NCBI GenBank assembly: GCA_965277595.1
Contig: CBDIDH010000001.1
Location: 434,001-498,000 of the forward strand
Length of the DNA: 64,000 bases
Reading direction: 5' to 3'
Source of the DNA: CBDIDH01 sp965277595
GTDB lineage: Bacteria > Planctomycetota > Planctomycetia > Isosphaerales > Isosphaeraceae
The notes beneath the pieces were generated by a model. That model saw nothing but the letters and a program-made list of their open reading frames with translations. It did no database searches and had not been told where the DNA came from. Position numbers and translations under genes: made by a program. Positions 58,633-64,000 of the stretch are shown piece by piece. The stretch's first letter is position 1. Each line of letters begins with the position of its first letter.

Positions 58633-60018
58633 ATGTCGGCAGACATACCTGATTCTGAACTCCCAGAGACATCGGAAATCCCAAGAGAGACGAACAAAAT
58701 TCGCGCAGAGAAAGACGAAAATTTGGGATCTGATGTAAAGAATTTTATATTTTATATTGATAGTTTGGATGATACTTTGCCATTGACGATGGCGACGATT
58801 CGTGGTGCGGAACGTCAAGTTATAGCAAATTTAAAGCATTTTAACACTTATGAAGAGATAGAGTCCTCTGGACAAAAAACGTTAAAGTTTCAATTACCCA
58901 CTGAAGACATGATTGAGTTTTTACGGACAGCCAAAAAACTGGACAAGTTGTCACTGGCATCAATTCTTGTGATTCGTAGTTTTTTTGTCTCCTTAGTAAG
59001 TCAATATGATGCGTTTTTAGGAGCCATAATCCGTACATTGTTTCTCTTGAAATCTGATTTACTGAATATATCAGAAAGACAAATTAGTTTTGCAGAACTT
59101 CTCGCCTTCGGATCGATCGAGGCCGCCCGCGAGCACATCATCGAAAAAGAGGTAGAAAATGTTTTACGAAAAAGCCATTCAGAACAATTTGACTGGCTTG
59201 AGTCAAAATTCGACCTTAAATTGCGCAAAGGCTTGGAAAGTTGGCCGTCATTTATCGAACTTACAGAGCGGCGAAACCTTTTTGTGCATACAAGTGGAAA
59301 GGTTTCACAACAATATCTTGATGTATGCGAAAAAAATAACGTGGTGCATATCGATCCAGTAATCCGTGGCCAAGAATTGCACGCATCACGCGATTATTTT
59401 CACCATGCTTACGAAACAGTATACGAGATCGCAACGAAACTGACGCATGTACTTTGGAGGAAAGCACTGCCGGATGACCGGGATAATGCAGATAACAATT
59501 TCATTGAAATCTGTTATGAACTGATTGTGGAGAAGAAATATAACCTTGCCCTTAAACTGTTAGACTTCGCATCAGAAACGTTTAAAAAATTTGCATCTGA
59601 ACAAAATGAATTCATTATCCTTGTCAATCGTGCGCAAGTCTATAAGTGGATTGGTGATAACACGACAGCACGTAAGATAGTACAGTCTCAGGATTGGTCG
59701 GCAAAAAATGATGAATTCAAACTCGCCGAAGCAGTGCTTCTCGATAAATTTTCAGATGCGACTATAATAATGAAACGGATTGGGACAACGGGAAAACCGC
59801 ATAAGAACGCTTATCGTGACTGGCCGCTTTTCACTCAATTTCGAAAATCCGAACAATTTAACAAGGCGTTTGAGGACGTGTTCGGCGAACCATATCGTGA
59901 AAGATCTCCGGCCTCGGAGGTTGATGTGAAAGGCAAATTGGACGAACTTAAAAAGAGGATCGCTGACTTAAACATTCCGAACTCGCCACCTACTATCGTT
60001 GACCCTACTTCTGAGTAA
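58633..60018 (+). CDS. AT-rich foreign gene with possible HEPN ribonuclease motif
   Basis: From ATG 58633 (a TTG at 58609 is possible) the product is 461 residues, and the gene is AT-rich unlike all its neighbours. The N-terminus is charged; helices follow, and near residue 214 RNLFVH matches the RNx3H pattern of HEPN ribonucleases. The C-terminus reads like TPR helices (ICYELIVEKKYNLALKLLDFASETFKK, NRAQVYKWIGDNTTARKIV). HEPN domains often act as RNA-cutting toxins in phage defence. I do not recognise the precise family. Base composition, no close operon partner and a hairpin at its edge suggest horizontal transfer. Confidence 0.75.
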   Translation: MSADIPDSELPETSEIPRETNKIRAEKDENLGSDVKNFIFYIDSLDDTLPLTMATIRGAERQVIANLKHFNTYEEIESSGQKTLKFQLPTEDMIEFLRTAKKLDKLSLASILVIRSFFVSLVSQYDAFLGAIIRTLFLLKSDLLNISERQISFAELLAFGSIEAAREHIIEKEVENVLRKSHSEQFDWLESKFDLKLRKGLESWPSFIELTERRNLFVHTSGKVSQQYLDVCEKNNVVHIDPVIRGQELHASRDYFHHAYETVYEIATKLTHVLWRKALPDDRDNADNNFIEICYELIVEKKYNLALKLLDFASETFKKFASEQNEFIILVNRAQVYKWIGDNTTARKIVQSQDWSAKNDEFKLAEAVLLDKFSDATIIMKRIGTTGKPHKNAYRDWPLFTQFRKSEQFNKAFEDVFGEPYRERSPASEVDVKGKLDELKKRIADLNIPNSPPTIVDPTSE

Positions 60019-60093
60019 AATGCAGAATGTCGAATGTCCACCAACCGTAACTATCCGAAATTGTCATAAAAAGCATTATCGGACGTTGTTAAA

Positions 60094-60723
60094 CTAATTA
60101 CTCCGGCAACCCATCCCTGGTATCCCAGTTGACATCCCCTTGCATCGTAAGTCACCTTCAAAGTGCGCATCTTTCAGCCCCGTCATCATCGCCCTAAGCG
60201 TGCCCACTGTTTTCCAATTGCGAATGGTGCTCGTCGTGGCCAGGCGGGAGTCGAAATAGGCGTTGGTGAGGCGGGTGCGGGCGAGGCCGTGGGGAGTGTG
60301 GAGATAGACCTCGGAACCAAGGACGCGGAAGAGGTCGGGCGGGGAACGCAAGGGGTCGAGGGTCGAGACGAGTTCAGGGTCGGGCTCGGTGGCGAGGAAC
60401 ATGACGTGTAGCGTCTCCTCGGCAACAAGACCAGTGGACAGGAATGGGTTCGCGGCGACAATCGAGGAAAGCGCGGCGGCCGAGCGGAGGAGAACAGGGG
60501 GGCGGTGGCCGAAGGTCTGGGCGATCCGGTCGGAAATGAGGTCGGGGAGTGCAAGGGCGAGGTCGACCGGGGCGCGGAAGATGACGTTGCCGCTCTGAAT
60601 GTACGTCCGCACGTTTTCACATCCGGCCGACGTGAACATCGCCGCCAGGTCTGCCATCGGCAGTCGATTCTTTCCGCCAACGTTCACGCCCCGAAGAAGC
60701 GCAACCCACGTCGTCGCGTCCAT
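60094..60723 (-). CDS. DUF1697 family protein
   Basis: From ATG 60723 the protein has 209 residues. The DUF1697 pattern is present: WVALLRGVNVGGKNRLPMADL at the start, NVRTYIQSGNVIF, and the C-terminal NAYFDSRLATTSTIRNWKTV. The family is widespread in bacteria and uncharacterised. It is divergent from trpC and shares a short promoter region with it. Confidence 0.9.
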   Translation of the reverse strand: MDATTWVALLRGVNVGGKNRLPMADLAAMFTSAGCENVRTYIQSGNVIFRAPVDLALALPDLISDRIAQTFGHRPPVLLRSAAALSSIVAANPFLSTGLVAEETLHVMFLATEPDPELVSTLDPLRSPPDLFRVLGSEVYLHTPHGLARTRLTNAYFDSRLATTSTIRNWKTVGTLRAMMTGLKDAHFEGDLRCKGMSTGIPGMGCRSN

Positions 60724-60879
60724 GGCCTTGGTCCTTGACTCGCGATGATCCTTCAACAATGATCGGTCGCCGAGACGCCGTCGGTCCGTGTAAACTCAGG
60801 CCCGGACGATCGGGCGATTCGCCAGGCAATCGCAACCGACGACTGAAGGCGTTCCTGTCGGCGACTGAGACCTTTTCCC

Positions 60880-61683
60880 ATGCCGAACATACTCGACGAG
60901 ATCGTCGCGTCCAAGCACCGCGAGGTCGCCGCGGCGCGGCTGAGGATGCCCCTGGACGAGATGGAACACCAGGCCGCCGAGGCCCCTCCCACCCGCGACT
61001 TCCTCGCCGCGCTGACCGGCCCGGGGCCGATCCGCCTGATCGCCGAGGTCAAGAAGGCCAGTCCCTCGGCCCGGGTCATCCGCGAAGACTTCGAGCCGGT
61101 CTCGATCGCCCGGACCTACCAGGCCCACGGCGCCGCCTGCCTGAGCGTCTTGACCGACGTTCCCTACTTTCAGGGCCACCTTTCCTATCTCGCCCGCATC
61201 CGCGCCGCAGTCGCGATCCCGTTACTACGCAAGGACTTCGTGATCGACGACTATCAGGTCGTCGAGGCCCGGCTCGCCGGCGCCGACGCGATCCTTCTGA
61301 TCGCCGAGATCCTCGACGATGCCCAGCTCCGGTCGCTTCAGGAGCGTGCCCGGGCGCTCGGGATGGCCAGCCTGGTCGAGTTCCACGACGAGGCCAACCT
61401 TCCCCGAGTGCTCGACTCGGGAGCCACCCTGGTCGGAATCAACAACCGCGACCTGACCCGATTCGTCTCGGACCTTGACCAGACCTTCCGCCTCCGCGAC
61501 CAGATCCCCGCGCACGTCACGCTCGTCAGCGAGAGCGGCATTCGCAATCGAGCCGACGTCGAACGCCTCGAAGCCGCCGGGGTCTCCGCCGTCCTCGTTG
61601 GCGAAACCCTGATGCGCGCCGACGACATTGGCCTGGCCGTTGAACGCCTTCTCGGCCTCGCCCCCGAAGATGCCGACGCGTGA
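60880..61683 (+). CDS. trpC: indole-3-glycerol-phosphate synthase
   Basis: The 267-residue protein is a complete TIM barrel with the family motifs IAEVKKASPS (first loop Lys), CLSVLTDVPYFQG, LLRKDFVIDDYQV, GINNRDLTRF and SESGI. It converts carboxyphenylaminodeoxyribulose phosphate to indole-3-glycerol phosphate in tryptophan synthesis. It stands outside a trp operon, as is common in planctomycetes. The 3' 459 bases are overlapped by an antisense frame from the lipid A N-domain gene. Confidence 0.97.
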   Translation: MPNILDEIVASKHREVAAARLRMPLDEMEHQAAEAPPTRDFLAALTGPGPIRLIAEVKKASPSARVIREDFEPVSIARTYQAHGAACLSVLTDVPYFQGHLSYLARIRAAVAIPLLRKDFVIDDYQVVEARLAGADAILLIAEILDDAQLRSLQERARALGMASLVEFHDEANLPRVLDSGATLVGINNRDLTRFVSDLDQTFRLRDQIPAHVTLVSESGIRNRADVERLEAAGVSAVLVGETLMRADDIGLAVERLLGLAPEDADA

Positions 61684-61968
61684 CCTTCGCGCGGCCCGAC
61701 GTTCCGCCCGAGAAACGAGCATCAGGTTGCGGACGTACACGAAAAGTCCCATCGCCTGACCAAGAATTAGCGGCGGGTCATTCTTATGGATCGTGTAGGC
61801 CAGCAGGATCAGGCCGCCGACAAGGCTGATCCACCAGAAAGCCACCGGCACGACCGATTCGCGGCGATTCTCGGAAACCGCCCACTGCACCAGAAACCGC
61901 GCCGTGAAAACTCCCTGACCCACGAAGCCCACTCCCATCCAGACCGTCTCCAGCGACCTGAGCGACAC
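61225..61968 (-). CDS. lipid A biosynthesis N-terminal domain protein reading into trpC
   Basis: GTG 61968 has GAGGA upstream and starts 3 bases after the GT2 stop. Residues 1-95 are the LAB_N domain: VGQGVFTARFLVQWAVSENR, VPVAFWWISLVGGLILLAYTI and DPPLILGQAMGLFVYVRN, three helices. Normal proteins stop here. This frame has no stop and continues 152 residues antisense through trpC, ending at 61225. That tail has no domain and is the mirror of trpC. Either the natural stop was lost or the true end is upstream in another frame. The domain call is firm; the C-terminus is uncertain. Confidence 0.75.
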   Translation of the reverse strand: MSLRSLETVWMGVGFVGQGVFTARFLVQWAVSENRRESVVPVAFWWISLVGGLILLAYTIHKNDPPLILGQAMGLFVYVRNLMLVSRAERRAARRSRVGIFGGEAEKAFNGQANVVGAHQGFANEDGGDPGGFEAFDVGSIANAALADERDVRGDLVAEAEGLVKVRDESGQVAVVDSDQGGSRVEHSGKVGLVVELDQAGHPERPGTLLKRPELGIVEDLGDQKDRVGAGEPGLDDLIVVDHEVLA

Positions 61969-61971
61969 GGG

Positions 61972-62814
61972 TCAGTCCTCCCGTCGAGCACTCGCCCAGA
62001 TCTGCCGACGCAGAGCAGGGCGAGTGGTTTCCTCATTGAGAACCTTGTATCTCACCCCTCTGCGCAAAAGCCAGGCCACGCCGAGCAAATCAACGACAAC
62101 CCGCGTCGATCGATTCCAGAAATTGTAATGCGATGATCCAAACGACCTCGATCGATGTCCGACGGGAACCTGAATAATCGAGCATCCTTCCCGAATCAAG
62201 AGCGGTCCAAAGAAGCGATGAGCGCCCTGAAAGAGGGGAAGTCGAAGCGCGACGTCTCTTGGGAAAATCCGTACCGAGCAACCCGTGTCCCGGATCGATT
62301 GTCCGAGCACAACATTGCGCGCCCAATTCGCCCAACGGCTAATGACGCGCCTGGACCAGACGTCTTGCCTCACGAGTCGCCAGCCCAGCGCGACGTCGTG
62401 GCCGGCGAGGGCCTCCCAGAGCCTGACAAGGTCGGCCGGATCGTTCTGGAGGTCGGCATCGAGCGTGGCGACCCAGTCTCCGGCTGCTTTGCGGAAGCCA
62501 GCGGCCGTCGCGGCGGATTGCCCGACGTTCGCCGCAAGCCGGATCGATATCAACTCGGGGAATTCCGAGGCCAAACTTGCGAGGATCGCGGACGTCTCAT
62601 CGGTGGAACCATCATCGACGACGACGATCTCAAACCCTGCCATGCGCTGGTTTGCCAGGAGGGGCCGCAAGGCCCCGGCGATCTCGGAAATGAGTCTCGG
62701 CAGGCTCGCCGCCTCGTCCTTCGCCGGCACGACGACCGAGAGTGTTCCACCGAGGCTCCTCGCTCCCCCCTTCGAGACCGCCCCGTGCGGTGGGTCCCAG
62801 CGCAACGACGACAT
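61972..62814 (-). CDS. family 2 glycosyltransferase (polyprenyl-phosphate sugar synthase-like)
   Basis: From ATG 62814 (AAGGAGG upstream) the protein has 280 residues. The motifs are LSVVVPAKDEAASLPRLI, FEIVVVDDGSTDET, ATLDADLQNDPADL and DTGCSVRIF, typical of ArnC/DPM-like GT2 enzymes. The C-terminal helix region (VVVDLLGVAWLLRRG) suggests membrane contact. It is coupled to the LAB_N gene, a pairing seen in lipid or glycan modification. Confidence 0.93.
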   Translation of the reverse strand: MSSLRWDPPHGAVSKGGARSLGGTLSVVVPAKDEAASLPRLISEIAGALRPLLANQRMAGFEIVVVDDGSTDETSAILASLASEFPELISIRLAANVGQSAATAAGFRKAAGDWVATLDADLQNDPADLVRLWEALAGHDVALGWRLVRQDVWSRRVISRWANWARNVVLGQSIRDTGCSVRIFPRDVALRLPLFQGAHRFFGPLLIREGCSIIQVPVGHRSRSFGSSHYNFWNRSTRVVVDLLGVAWLLRRGVRYKVLNEETTRPALRRQIWASARRED

Positions 62815-63055
62815 TTGGCCTCGCCTCCTTGCCTCGCCTCGATCGTCCAGCACCAGGTTAGCGGCCGAGCCCCTCCTGGTCCCAGGCCGATCGCACCGAC
62901 CTTCTATTTCCCAGAGAAGGCCGTTCGCGCCTATCCCAGAAACGGCCCAGCCCTCGCGATCGATCTACGCTGGACAGCCTCGGAGAAGACTGCTAGCCTG
63001 ACCGATCAGCCCTTTGGAAATCGCCCCGGTCGCCGTGGACAAGGATGCCCCGACC

Positions 63056-64000
63056 ATGACCACCTCATTGAAAACGCACCCACGGGTTCGCCTCATCCCA
63101 ACGGCCGAACTGACCGCAAGCTCATTTAGCATATCGATTTACGGCGATCCAGACCGTGAGATCGAGGATCTTCTGGAAAGCGTCCGCGAGCACGGTGTGC
63201 TTGTCCCTCTGGTGGTGGTCCAAGGTTCCGACGGTTCGAACTGGAAGGTGATCTCGGGCCACCGTAGACTCGCCTGCGCCCGGGTTTTGAATCTACTCGA
63301 CCTTCCCTGCGAGGTTCGTGACATCCGCGGTCAGGCCGCGAGACAACTTGCCATCCTCGAGTATAACCGACAGCGTAGGAAGAACTTCAGTCAACTCATG
63401 CGAGAAGCCGACGCCTTCGAAACCCTATATGGTTCCGAAGGTCTCCGCCGCCGCCGCGAGAATCTCCGACAATTTCGAGACGACACCGCTTCTCCCGATC
63501 GTCGGAATTCCGACGGTCGGACCGATAGTCGCATTGCCAAAATCCTCGGTCTTGGCGGCAAGGATCTCTATCGACAGGCCCGCGCCATCTGGAAGTCGGC
63601 CGAAGAAAAAGACGCACGCGCCCTCAGCGGCGTGGCGCAACTCGACGCGGGGACCAAGTCAATCCACGCGGCGTACAAGGATCTCCGACGCCGCGACCGA
63701 TTCACGTCGGGATTTCGTCCAACACCCTATGACGTCTGGCCGTTCAAGCACGATCGCGCCTTCGGAATTCCACACCCCGGTTCAATTCCTCCAGCGATCG
63801 TCGCCCACACGCTTCACTATTATACGCAGCCAGGCGACACCGTGGTGGACCCGATGGCGGGCGGTGGCACCACTCTGGACGTCTGCGAATCCATGGGACG
63901 TCGCTGTTTTGCGTATGACATAGCTCCTGTACGTCCTGAAATCATCAAGGCAGACGTAAAGCAAGGTTTTCCGCTCGACGTACGTGACTGCGATCTTATT
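63056..64000 (+). CDS. ParB-like nuclease domain fused to a DNA methyltransferase, 3' partial
   Basis: A frame from ATG 63056 stays open for 315 codons to the window edge. Residues 10-110 are a ParB/Srx-type N-domain (SIYGDPDREIEDLLESVREHG, VISGHRRLACARVL). Residues 230-315 begin an amino-methyltransferase: YTQPGDTVVDPMAGGGTTLDVC is motif I and GRRCFAYDIAPVRPEI follows. The catalytic DPPY would lie just past the edge. ParB-methyltransferase fusions are found on prophages and integrative elements, where the ParB part may read or nick DNA. Confidence 0.85.
   Translation, partial: MTTSLKTHPRVRLIPTAELTASSFSISIYGDPDREIEDLLESVREHGVLVPLVVVQGSDGSNWKVISGHRRLACARVLNLLDLPCEVRDIRGQAARQLAILEYNRQRRKNFSQLMREADAFETLYGSEGLRRRRENLRQFRDDTASPDRRNSDGRTDSRIAKILGLGGKDLYRQARAIWKSAEEKDARALSGVAQLDAGTKSIHAAYKDLRRRDRFTSGFRPTPYDVWPFKHDRAFGIPHPGSIPPAIVAHTLHYYTQPGDTVVDPMAGGGTTLDVCESMGRRCFAYDIAPVRPEIIKADVKQGFPLDVRDCDLI

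Noticed and set aside
62155..63129. 324-residue plus-strand frame
   Set aside because: Antisense to the GT2 gene and running into the ParB gene in another frame; no domain.
63318..63923. 201-residue plus-strand frame
   Set aside because: It lies in a different frame of the ParB-methyltransferase gene and is Ser/Arg/Pro-rich with no domain.
1..64000. tRNA, rRNA or riboswitch genes
   Set aside because: No cloverleaf, rRNA core or known riboswitch core was recognised in the intergenic regions by eye; a covariance-model search would be decisive.

Overview
The window reads as a chromosome segment of a high-GC planctomycete, most likely Isosphaeraceae or a close relative. This inference rests on a set of planctomycete-typical families: a DUF1559 pseudopilin-like protein, a DUF1501 protein, a DUF1080 protein, a Tat-dependent Gfo/Idh/MocA oxidoreductase, PEP-CTERM and VPEID-CTERM sorting signals, an extracellular protein with an N-terminal ExRxLLTG-type motif, and an alternative complex III (ACIII) operon. 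No rRNA or tRNA gene was recognised, and no CRISPR array.

Layout. 0-2.4 kb: the end of an HSL-type esterase, a PilZ/signal-peptidase-II-like fusion and an AlgH-family protein. 2.4-4.5 kb: repeat-rich DNA and a complete 1.8 kb insertion sequence with inverted repeats, an 8-bp target duplication and a transposase split by a -1 frameshift. 4.9-13.6 kb: mostly single metabolic or envelope genes (MFS exporter, DUF4396, lipoprotein, amidohydrolase, VOC protein, SGNH-like protein, oxidoreductase). 13.7-18.9 kb: a surface/sorting region with a Cys-repeat secreted protein, exosortase E fused to a CPBP protease, its VPEID-CTERM partner, and a DUF1559 protein. 19.0-22.0 kb: an accessory patch with a broken papain-fold toxin and possible immunity gene, a methyltransferase fused to an Mrr-like nuclease domain, and an IS66 fragment.

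22.0-35.7 kb is one long minus-strand respiratory operon: actABCDEF, a small membrane protein, a SCO1 copper chaperone, an A2-type caa3 oxidase (coxB with fused cytochrome c, coxA, coxC, coxD) and msrA. Most junctions are 4-base overlaps. The operon encodes a quinol:cytochrome c oxidoreductase that passes electrons directly to a caa3 oxidase. 36-53 kb holds ordinary planctomycete genes: a serine hydrolase pair, a Gly-rich PEP-CTERM protein, a Fic protein with a small partner, DUF1501, a TolC-like channel, a glycosylation cluster (membrane GT, GT2, methyltransferase), a di-haem cytochrome and DUF1080.

53.5-60.1 kb: an SbcCD-like pair (YhaO/YhaN type), then an AT-rich, clearly foreign gene carrying a possible HEPN ribonuclease motif. 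60.1-64 kb: DUF1697, trpC, a GT2 plus lipid-A-biosynthesis N-terminal-domain pair that reads far into trpC on the other strand, and a ParB-methyltransferase fusion that runs off the end. The best candidates for something undescribed are the AT-rich HEPN-like gene, the PilZ-LspA-like fusion, the methyltransferase-Mrr fusion beside the toxin relic, and the ParB-methyltransferase fusion.
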